Assembly: GCA_034190875.2 (NCBI GenBank)
Contig: CM067356.1
Coordinates: 19,388,126-19,452,125, forward strand
DNA from: Urechis unicinctus
Lineage: Eukaryota; Annelida; Polychaeta; Xenopneusta; Urechidae
Length of the DNA stretch: 64,000 nucleotides
Direction: 5' to 3'
Shown here: positions 13,401-32,223 of the stretch, piece by piece
Numbering within the stretch: position 1 is the stretch's first letter
Layout of the letters: each line of letters begins with the position of its first letter
Notes under the pieces: generated by a model
Told to the model about the DNA's origin: nothing
Databases searched by the model: none
Seen by the model: the letters and a program-made list of their open reading frames with translations, nothing else
Position numbers and translations under genes: made by a program

Positions 13401-14617
13401 TTTACCGGAGAGTTTGTAACATTTATGGTACACGATTGACGTATTTGTTTATGTGCGATTGAATCTTCCATTCATCAATAAAGCGTGTGGTAGAGATAAA
13501 CACTCAGTGCTTGTATGATCAATAATAAGATGGCAATAATCATGTCCATGGACGAGACCATTGATAACAAGCATAGAGCTGTATATTTTCATACAACGCG
13601 GGATCTTCATGGTCTGTGGCACGTCAATGTCCGGCAATCAATGTTTTCTCGATATGGATATTTCATACTACCCCATAATATAATTGACATTTGAAATAAC
13701 TGAATATAGATTGAGTTGTTCATGTCATGGCATATAGTCCAACCAATCCACATTTTGGCCTGTCATTAACTATGTGCCAGAAATATTCGATGTTGGTGAT
13801 ATACTGCCTTCGGTAACTTTTTATTTTTTAAAATGCAAGATTGAACAAATAAGTCAATATCGTAATACGGATATGCAGCAAGTGCGGTTTGCATAGCATT
13901 GAGCTCGTCGCTGAATCAATACCAAGATTTGTCATATAACAGTGCAATGCAGTGTACCTGTGTTACAACCCGATCGGTGAGATTAAGTTAATGTTAGAAG
14001 AGCTATCAGTTATGCGTTCATACGCTTTGTAATATTCTGGAACCTTGAAACTCAAAAAATAATATCAAGATGATATCGCTATCATATATGGGGGATTAAT
14101 ATTCAAGATTAGTCGAGTAATTACTATTTATCAAACAGCCGAACATATCGCCTAATGACCAATTATATCAAGTAAACGTTTTTTTCGCTCAACTCATTCA
14201 AGATAATGTTTTGCTCTGCAGAACAGGGCACCTTGTAGTCATTTCTGCTTCGTCAATCTTTTACGGGGATATCTACAATCAAAAGCTTACTGACCTCACA
14301 TACTACGAAGTCCTTTTTACAACTGCAAACGGCAGGCATCCTTAATTTGATTATTTAAGCCATAAAATGGAATATCTTAGCCGCTGCATTCTTATGATGC
14401 CTTGATCATGTTAATGCCTAAGTGTCACTTGCAAATGCACGCATCATTCGCCTTATGCACGAATCATGAGGCGGCGCTCAGAACGAGGCTGCCCCTGGTC
14501 TCAACGCCGCGTATTGACCTCCTTGAACTTTAGCGCAAAGTGTCAAAGGCCATGGCCGAGAAAATCAGTTATGGGTGGCATAAGTGCCTTTCAAATTAAC
14601 CTGTGATCACCAGCGCT
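10471..14617. other. Non-coding DNA with one small hairpin
   Basis: No coding segment is recognisable. A short perfect inverted repeat, ACCTTGAC (10,584-10,591) and GTCAAGGT (10,603-10,610), lies about 115 bases after the (TATG)n tract. The sequence next to the microsatellite could belong to a non-autonomous element with a microsatellite tail, but I find no terminal repeats to support that. Confidence 0.4.
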
Positions 14618-16610
14618 ATGCTTGAGAACCATATCGCAAAGAAGAAAGATGTGAAGGTGAAATCAGACAGAGGCTATAGGTTTTTCTTGGAGGCGTATGT
14701 CCACCAGTTTGAAGGTAAGTTTGATCAACATTCCGCCCTTTGGGGGCCCTTATTTGCTTAATGTTTAACATAGCAGTGACAGCTGGGGCGTGTTGTGTAG
14801 GAGATCAGTTGTGAGTAATTGTCGTGGGGCTGGTAGTTTATGGCAAATCATACGAAGAGCTATGGAATATCACCATGAACAATCCGATTAGGTTTAAAAT
14901 TTCCATGTCTTGGAAAATGATTTTCAGTCCAACAGTTCAGATTAACTATTTCTCATTGTTATTCTACCTATTGCTGCAATTACTGAGTTGTTTGTTTTTG
15001 TTTAGTGTGTGAAAAGGAAGACAGCTTGTGGTCTGTTCGAAGCAAATGCTTCCATTCCCAAAAGAAGAATAGTAATCCCCATTCAATTCTGGTGAGTACT
15101 AGTGATGTTATTTCTTTTTATATAAGTACATTTCCCATCTCTACTTGTCATTCATCCATACACATATTTATGATGGTTAACAACATTTTTAATTTGAATA
15201 ATTATCTGATTCGTATGCAGGTAAATTTCAAGAACACTGAGATAGTCAGTACCTCGGGCTCCTGTGCTGCTGGTAAGGAATTGTGCCACCATTCAATAGC
15301 TGTATTGTACAAGCTACAGCATTTCCAGAAGCTTGGACTAAAAGCTGCCCCCCCCCCCTATTATGTCTCAAGCTTCACTGCCACGGGTACTGGTAACTTG
15401 TGTCATTGCTAATAAGTTTTGTAGACCTCATGTATATACCAGTATAAATGATCTAATAATGCCTTTTTCGTTGGTGTATAATAAATTATTAGTTTGGTAA
15501 AATGTTTTGACTTTTGATATGCTACAGAAGTGGCATATCCCACCTAGAACAGATGGCCTTGCTCCCAAACCTGCATCTAGCTTAAGGGTGCAAAAAAGTA
15601 AAAAATCTTAACATGGATGTAAAAAAAAGGAAGGGTTGAAGAAGGTGTTGCTTCCACACTATTCAACGCTGTCCAAGAACCTTTGAAAAGCATCCGTTTA
15701 GATAAGATTCTTAGGCCAGTGATGGATCAGATGACTCCCAAACCGCAATATTCTCAACTTTGGACACAGACACCTGACAATCTCACCATGACTGATACAG
15801 TGTTTGGAGAGGTGCCCACAGGTTCTTTGCTGTCATACCAGCTTACAGACCACAATGCCGCTGTCAACGAGGATGTCATCAACATTGCGGGAGTGGCTTA
15901 TCCAGCCGATTTTGAACATCCACCTTTGAATATGGCATTGCACGTCCCTCTCATATATTCACAGCACTACATATATCATGGACTAGAAGTGTCACCGAAA
16001 TGTGCCAATGAATATGAATTGCAAACAAGGGATCACAAAGTGGCATCACCTACGTGATCAAAGTTTAACTGCCTCGAAATTTAAGAGAATATTTTGCCGG
16101 AGAGGAGACTTTGATTCCCTGGCTATGAATCTCAAGTCACACAGAAACATTCAAACAAAGCAGATGTTGAGAGGGTTACAGGAAGAACCCATAGCAGCCA
16201 AGCTGTATGCGGATACATATGGCAGAAATATTTACTGTGTTGGATTTGTGATAAATCCTTCGGCATATCACCTTGGTTGTTCGCCAGACAGAAGCAGTTA
16301 TGACCCGGATGCAAACCCACAACATAGCCTGCTGGGAATCAAGTGCCCTGCATCAGAATCAATATCTGAATGCAAATACCTGACCTTAACCTCCCAGGGA
16401 TTGTTACAATTGAAGAAAACCCATGAATATTACTATCAAGTGATGGGCCCGATGGGTATCACCGGTTCAAAATGGTGGGACTTCTTTGTGAAAGCAAGGC
16501 AAGACTTCCACACAGAAAGAATATATTATGATGAGGAGTTCTTTCTGAAGATGAAAACAAAATTGGACAATTTTTACTTTGCACACCTCTTGCCAATGTA
16601 TGCCTGTTAA
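14618..16610 (+). pseudogene. SWIM zinc finger plus YqaJ-type exonuclease gene, frameshifted
   Basis: The product resembles the second protein of ISL2EU-type transposons: a SWIM finger followed by a YqaJ (lambda-exonuclease-like) nuclease. It is presumably nuclear and helps process element DNA. I see four exons. Exon 1 (14,618-14,714) starts at an ATG with an in-frame stop upstream, contains RGYRFFLEAYVHQFE and ends at GTAAGT. Exon 2 is 15,006-15,091, with donor GTGAGT. Exon 3 (15,221-15,392) holds the SWIM core GSCAAGKELCHH. Exon 4 (15,528-16,610) begins KWHIPPRTDGL and carries the nuclease. Nuclease motifs are LTASKF, GCSPD (Asp codon 16,287-16,289), LLGIKCP and YYYQVMG. The usual E-x-K Glu is Gly (16,335-16,337). 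Continuous reading needs frame changes at C11 (15,348-15,358), A6 (15,600-15,605), A8 (15,621-15,628) and near 16,025-16,032. It ends at TAA. The domain call is firm. Exon 1 as the true start is less sure. Confidence 0.85.
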
Positions 16611-16650
16611 GTTAGTGTGGCCATCCTTATCAATTAGATTTTATGTATTA

Positions 16651-16717
16651 ACAGCTGTAAGCGCCGTCAACCAGTGTGCAGTCATAACCCCCCCCCCCTC
16701 ACGGCGCTTACTACTGT
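16651..16717. other. Inverted repeat between the two convergent genes
   Basis: The left arm is 16,651-16,667 and the right arm is 16,701-16,717. The arms match at 15 of 17 positions. The inner 11 bases, GTAAGCGCCGT and ACGGCGCTTAC, are perfect. The 33-base loop contains a run of 11 C. It lies 40 bases after the YqaJ stop and about 155 bases from the transposase stop, so it could form at the 3' end of either transcript. Its role is unknown. It could also be the remains of a small insertion. Confidence 0.8.
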
Positions 16718-16755
16718 TACTACATAACATCAATTCAATATTATACAGTCACATG

Positions 16756-16761
16756 AATAAA
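16756..16761 (+). promoter_or_regulatory. Possible polyadenylation signal of the YqaJ gene
   Basis: The hexamer AATAAA begins 146 bases after the TAA stop of the plus-strand gene, downstream of the inverted repeat. The distance suits a 3' UTR, but AATAAA is common in AT-rich DNA. Confidence 0.4.
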
Positions 16762-16872
16762 CTTTTCAAATATGTTATTGCATACAAGTATAGACAACAG
16801 CTTGAAAATGCAAATTTATAAATCTATTAAATCTCCAGCAGGAAATAAAAACAATTATGTGTCATCTATCTA

Positions 16873-16878
16873 TTTATT
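16873..16878 (-). promoter_or_regulatory. Possible polyadenylation signal of the transposase gene
   Basis: On the minus strand AATAAA overlaps the TAA stop of the transposase (16,874-16,876). An AATAAA overlapping the stop would be compact but is seen in some eukaryotic genes. The match may be chance. Confidence 0.3.
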
Positions 16879-18351
16879 TTTCTTTTATCAAGGGTCCTTT
16901 AAAGTTAGTCAGTAAACAGCAAACTGCCCACAACTGGTTTACTGTGCCAGCTAGATTCAGTGACAAGACAGAATCAAACATGATATTCCCTAAATCTACG
17001 TATGGCACGTTCAACATGAACTCGCAAGTTAGCAATCAGCTGATTCTCACTGTTTTCTGTAGATTTGAACTGCCCTTTGTCCGCAAGAAAATGTGGAATG
17101 ACGAGTTTGCATCCCTTTTCAGCTAACATATCTTCAATGAGAAATCCTTTATCAGCCATGACTTCATCACCAGCCTCCAAAAGCCCTAGGATAACCAGAC
17201 ACCCTGGTGATGTGTTTATCTGATATACTGCCAGAATACAGAGTGCTGACAAAGGACACAGCACCTGCAGGTGTTATACCCACAAAACCTTTGAGGGTAG
17301 TTGTTCCCTTGTAGTGAGAATACATCTCTGAGTTCAATATAAGGCTTGAGGGTGACTGTACTTTTAATTCTGTGCAATCAAGAATCACCCGCACACCAGG
17401 GAAGTGTGTCTGAAATGACTGTGGCATATGCTGCTCAATCTGACCCTTTGTTGGCCACAGTGGTTGGGCACCCAAAATGCAATAAAGAAAATTTGTCCAA
17501 GAAACGGTGTTTCTGCTGACCGGCGATTGACTGACACATAACTTATCAGCCAAACCCTTTTGTGCAGCTCTGAGCTGTTCTTCAGTGGAGGAGGGAGGGC
17601 AATGGTAGTCATGGTAATCTACTGGGCTGACTGAAGCAGGTTCTGAGGAGCTGAAAAAAGACCATGCATATATTTTAACAGCATACAAACAAGCATATAA
17701 TCTAATAAACATTATTTAAGTTTACTTATACAGTCTGTCAATGATTTCTCAATCAAGATTAATATCTTAATATGTCAACCACTATACCACACTTGAAAAG
17801 TAGTTCAGATACCTACCCAGCTGCACAATCATTTGGTGTATCAGATCCACAGTGTTGCTCAGCTTCTGAACTTCTCTGCTTGGGAGGTTTCCTCTGCTTG
17901 GATGGTTGAGTCCATTGAGGGTACAGCACCCTGTTTTAAGCGTCTCATTCCAGTCAGAGTGAATTTGAAATCGTCAGCCGTGAAGTGGGCTGAACAAACG
18001 TAGGTCCGATTGGTAATCTAGAAGAAGACCAAAAGAATTAAGAGCTTACATGATTTAATAATTCATCAGCTAATAATACCCATGTGATGATACATTAACA
18101 TACAAAACATTTGGAATTTTTAAATATATGAAATGTACTAATGTGCTTAACCAAGTAGACCTAAATACACCTCCAACCAGCTGACTTTTACATGCTGCAT
18201 CAAACAGCACGTCTTGCTTAGCGTTAGGTTAACCGATCGAAGTCATATTATCGCCCACACCCAAGTCACTTACCTCATACCCAAAGTCTTGTGAACTACT
18301 CAGCTTATGCTGCAAATCCTTCACATGCTTAAAATGGCTGGATATTAATAT
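16874..18351 (-). pseudogene. THAP-type and DDE_Tnp_4 transposase gene, frameshifted
   Basis: This is the transposase that would bind and cut the element ends. Reading down the minus strand, a first recognisable exon (18,351-18,274) ends at GTAAGT. The second (18,017-17,817) holds the C-terminal half of a THAP-like finger, YVCSAHFTADDF, then GAVPS. The third starts at 17,650 after a TTTTTTCAG acceptor. The phases across these junctions agree. Exon 3 has a helix-turn-helix (LADKLCVSQSPVSR), the first catalytic Asp in VILDCTE (codon 17,377-17,379), the second in GSISDKHIT (17,218-17,220), a MADKGF motif, and the catalytic Glu in HVERAI (17,010-17,012). It ends with NQLWAVCCLLTNFKGPLI before TAA. 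The DDE triad is intact, but the frame breaks near 17,911-17,920, 17,190-17,210 and 16,977-16,983. The N-terminal Cys pair of the finger was not found, so the 5' end is missing or lies further right. Confidence 0.87.
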
Positions 18352-20804
18352 CTGACGAAAGCATACGTTTTAGAATTGTGTTATGCATGCATTACATATG
18401 CTGACGCTAAATTCTGCCTATACCGCGCTGTCTTAGAACAACGCTGAGTTCTATTGACATAATGGGAAATAGGTCCTTCATGCAAGGTGTGTTAAAGTAT
18501 CATAAAGACAAACAGATACTGACAAGAGGGCTAACCTTTGGTTCGTTTTCGGCAGTGTGTAAATTCGGCTTGCAATGCAACCTTGCTTTGTCGATCAATC
18601 ATGTAAGTCTGTGTGCTGCATAACAAGTAAATATCAACCAAATACTCTTCCTAAAATGTGCGAGAAACCTACCATGACGTATGAAGATAAATGGCACGGA
18701 TTATCTGAAGCCACGGGGTACCGTAAGCGTAGCAATGCCCCAATTCCGCACAAAGTTTGCGATGAATCACTTTCTACCTCTAATTAGAAAAACGTATTTT
18801 CTGAAGATACAGCAATGAGTGTACGTGTTTGTTCCTAACGCAATAATGCACGACAGATCCAGCATAGACAGTAGCTTTATGACTTGCTGTTACTTCCAAC
18901 GGTGCAAAATATTTTCTCGTACACAGCCTTAAAACTTGATGTGGATTGGGCCGCAACTATTTATTTCTACATGGCTGTTATTCCTTAAGTGGATGGTTAG
19001 TGGTTTGTGTTATTGATCCGTATAAATACCTGAATGTTTCGTATGTATACTGCAATGGTAATGTACCGGAAATTCAAGCAAGAACATCCCCTATATCGAT
19101 GCAATTGATAGCGCACAGCGGTAATATTGCGGTCTTCAACCACACTTGTGCGGGTTATGTTCGCGTTACACCCTAACTTGACCTTGCCGGGAGACAGCGG
19201 TGGAGTTTTGATATATGAGTTTTGCTGCTAGCAATCGGTGCTCGTATGCTGCGCATAATAGCGCACGAACGCTCCTATTGTTTCCTATATTGTGCTTTGC
19301 AACCAAGTAACGTATCAGATATACAACAAGCACTTATTGCAGTGATGCAAAGCATAGAAATTAGGAGTAGAATCATGACATACGAATATGTTTTTATTGG
19401 CATTGACTTTGCCCCTTTGAAACTCTCTCTTTCTCTTATTAGCGAGAATAGTATCATAAACTCTGTGTGCGTGTACGGTCATATACACGTTAAGATGTTG
19501 GAAACAGGGACCTGCTTGGTATGTGTAACTCCATTGTGATGGCAGTAACGGTTTGATGCGCTCATATTGGATATATTAGAGAGAATTTGCATTAATATCG
19601 ATATGATAGTGCGACGGCTGTTGAATCCAATATGCTGAAAATATTATCGATGTGACCCTGTGCATTGCTGCTTATCTAAGCTTGCAGTGAAGGCATTATG
19701 GAGAACTGTCGGCTACCAGTTTGGCTGCAATCAGCCCTACTGGTCTCGTTATTACTGTAACACAACGGCGAATGTTTAAAGGTTATCACTTGTTTATTTA
19801 TTGATGCTTTGTAAAGGTTGCATCGGGATAATATATTTGAAGGCTTAGCTCGTCAGTGAGCCACAACGAACTGCAGCAGCTGCCGGTTTCCCATGAAACA
19901 TTTACAGGATGTTGCAAAGTATCATGCATCGCTGACAGGTATAGATGAGTCCAGCTGTGATTATCAGTCATTTGACCACGGATATGCAACTGACTAGAGG
20001 CATGAACAATGTTGTCAAACATTCTTTAATGAGTAGTGCGGCCAAATCAAATGGTTTCATTACAATTGTATTATGCAGTAAACGATCACCATACTATTTT
20101 GTCAGGCACATGGTCGTAGAGTGAACCACATATAGCTCTTGTAGTGAGCTGTTAGTTTAGTTCGGCTTAAATACAGCATATGTTTGCTTTAATGATATAT
20201 ATATAAAGTGGAGTATTAACCTATATTTTAACCATGAGGGCACGTGTTTGATGTCGAGTTTATTGTTCGATGCTGTATTTTTTATATTGGCTCTGTAATA
20301 AATGATTAGATTAACAATGATATAAAAGACAGAAGATATCCACGTTTGACGTCAGTATTACGTGATAACACTGTAGAACAGCTCCCCTCCTGAAAATGAT
20401 ATCTGTGTTATGAAAATATTATAGCGACATCTGCCTCAACATGTCATAACTTCCATGCGCTTGGTCACAATCAGAATTAGGTTCAAGCAGGTCCATTACG
20501 AGGTTCGCCTATATAGCGTGAGTATAGGGTTTAACGGCACACCAACTTTAATATGTTACATGGTGCCTTCGCCATAGAGCAACGGCGACGACGTTGCGCA
20601 TCGATTGTTCAAGAATATAAGTCTGGTTGTTTCATTGTGATTCTATTATTCTTACATTAAGTCAAATGGTTGATGTCCCTTAGGTCAATCGAAGTGGTTG
20701 CCGCCTTTATATTGTCTCTGTCTGAAAGCATATCTATTGCACTGTTGAAGTTGTGCTGGTAATAACTTCAATTCAGGCATCATTACCTGCTATCATTGTT
20801 AAGC
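18352..20804. other. Non-coding DNA, nothing recognised
   Basis: This lies between the transposon and the start of the large array. It may hold the first exon and terminal repeat of the transposon near its left end, but I could not identify either. The open frames (up to 105 codons) show no motif. Confidence 0.4.
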
Positions 20805-30072
<9,268 letters not shown>

Positions 30073-31832
30073 CTATCTTTTTAGAATAAAGATGAAAATT
30101 AGAGTTTTGTCAAGCTTACGTTTTGTTATGCATTGAATGCGTCCGATTCCCCAAAGTATATACTCACAATCCAACCATCACAGCCCACATAGAGCATGGC
30201 AACCTGACCATTATGTGCAATTTCATGGTATGGTTTTGATAAAGTTATCAAGAAAATTAGTCTTACTTTTTGTGGTGATGAATTGGAAGGGAAACCAAAT
30301 AATACAATTGCAATTTAGGATAATGGGGCATCTCGACTACGTATGTCCATGCCATTGTTCTTTTGCGCAACCCGTTAACTTGCTTGCCTTGCAGATCTGC
30401 CCAAGATAGGTCATTCATTTATCAAGAAGCAACACCTTAATTAAGGTAATATTGTAAGTAAAAATAATCAATAGGCCATGGTCATTGTTCACACGCGTTG
30501 GACTGATGATCTCATTCACTGGGCGATTGCGCATTTATGCTATATATTCAGATATTCATCGTCAGCGTGTAAACCTTTACCAGAGTGCATCAACCACGAA
30601 TCCGCAAATCAGCTTCATTAAGTTATAAGCGCGTCACTACTTAATAGCTAATTCGGTTCCAATGTGGTGACTCACTCCCCGATAAATAAAGCCCACAGAA
30701 TAGCGTCGACGGTCATGTGACACTGAGTTTTTCCCGCAAAAATTAAAGAATCGGTCTTAAATCAGCTTGTTAAGCGTCATTCTTAGCAATATTCCTGCGG
30801 CATCGAGCTTACTAGAATCATCACCTTATCATAACAAAAAGAAAATGGCCATTTGGCTCAGTGAATGCATTTCATTGAGGAATGTATTCTTTTGGAAATG
30901 AATACATGTCATTCTTTAGAGACATGTTCACCTCATGCCAAACGTGTGGTAGTTATGTACAAATATATGGTCAAATTAGGTCCTATGTCTACTAATAATT
31001 ACCAAAATTGAACAAGCACATTGTATCATCGCATTCGGCATGTCAACAATAATGTTCTCCAACAAACGGAGTAATTGTACCGGCGAGCACCCTGCTGTTG
31101 TATTTTGTTTGCAAATTGAATTACCCGTAATATCTCGTTAACTTGGCATTTTTTTGATCAGATTCAAATTAGGTTGAACGTCGCCTTTTGTCTGATGTGA
31201 ATAAACCATATAGGTATAAACATTTCCAAGCTTGTTCATTATTCCGAGCTTATGAAGGAAAGCTGTTCAATCAGATACTGCAGTGTTGTCTTACGACAGA
31301 ATAATTTGTGCCTTGCAACTATTGTGCTGGTAAAAATAGAATATAAATGTCAATCAACAGAAGCATCCACAACAACAAACTGATACAGATCATTTAATAA
31401 AGCAGCCCGAACGCAGCAAGCTGCAGTTATCGACAGAAGCGTGTTAGGAGCTGAGCTTAAGGTTGCATTCTTACAGCAGGCTGTGCTGAATGTACGCCTG
31501 TTTTTGAGATAGTTACCACCTACCTAATCTCAAACAACGAACACTAACTCTTAGATATTGTGATCTACATAAACATTATCATCAACGTGCGATTCCCTGA
31601 AAATGCAAGTCACTAAATGGTATATTACAAGTAAAAGATTAAATAAAGACCTTATGTTTACTCGTGTAAAAATACTCTTATATATATAATATAAATATAT
31701 ATAAACATATATACATATACATATGTGGAATGATTTTAAAAAAATTATTGGTAATGAATAGATATATCACCAGTCACCCTAACGAGGTTTATTGAAGCAG
31801 TCGCCCTAAACCGGGAATATGAGTTGATTATA

Positions 31833-31995
<163 letters not shown>

Positions 31996-32212
31996 TATGT
32001 ATAAAAATATATATATAAATATAAATGTATGTATACATAAACATTATATGTATATATGTGTGTGTATCCAGCTTGACATGAACAAGTAATGAATTTGACT
32101 CACCCATCCTTATCTGCTAGGAAATACTCTCATTCTCTCTTTGTAAGAATATGCCATTCGAACGACCCCATGTTCATCAATCATGTACGCCTACTTGTAT
32201 GATCGTGTCCTT

Positions 32213-32223
32213 GGGGGGGGGGG
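32213..32223 (+). repeat. Run of 11 G in copy B
   Basis: At this place copy A (about 21,675-21,682) reads TTGTGGGTGC and the third unit (about 43,634) reads CTGTGGGTGA. The pure G run is therefore specific to copy B. It could be a true slippage expansion or an assembly artefact. Confidence 0.85.

Larger units (their letters stand above)
14618..18351. mobile_element. Two-gene DNA transposon, ISL2EU-like (PIF/Harbinger-related), degraded
   Basis: Two convergent spliced genes lie within 3.7 kb. The plus-strand gene encodes a SWIM zinc finger and a YqaJ exonuclease domain. The minus-strand gene encodes a THAP-type finger, a helix-turn-helix and a DDE_Tnp_4 transposase. From family knowledge, this pairing is characteristic of the eukaryotic ISL2EU group. 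The boundaries given are only those of the recognisable coding parts. I looked for inverted terminal repeats outside them (about 14.38-14.62 and 18.18-18.48 kb) and did not find convincing ones, so the true ends and the target-site duplication are not defined. Several frameshifts in both genes and a lost catalytic residue indicate a copy that is no longer active. Confidence 0.8.

Noticed and set aside
14824-15012. 62-codon frame between exons 1 and 2 of the YqaJ gene
   Set aside because: It lies in the intron defined by GTAAGT (14,715) and the acceptor before 15,006. The sequence has no family similarity.
17385-17612. 75-codon minus-strand frame overlapping the transposase
   Set aside because: It is a shadow of the true transposase frame, which carries the family motifs.
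14380-18480. Terminal inverted repeats of the transposon
   Set aside because: I compared the flanks by eye in inverted orientation and found only short chance matches, so I do not report element ends.
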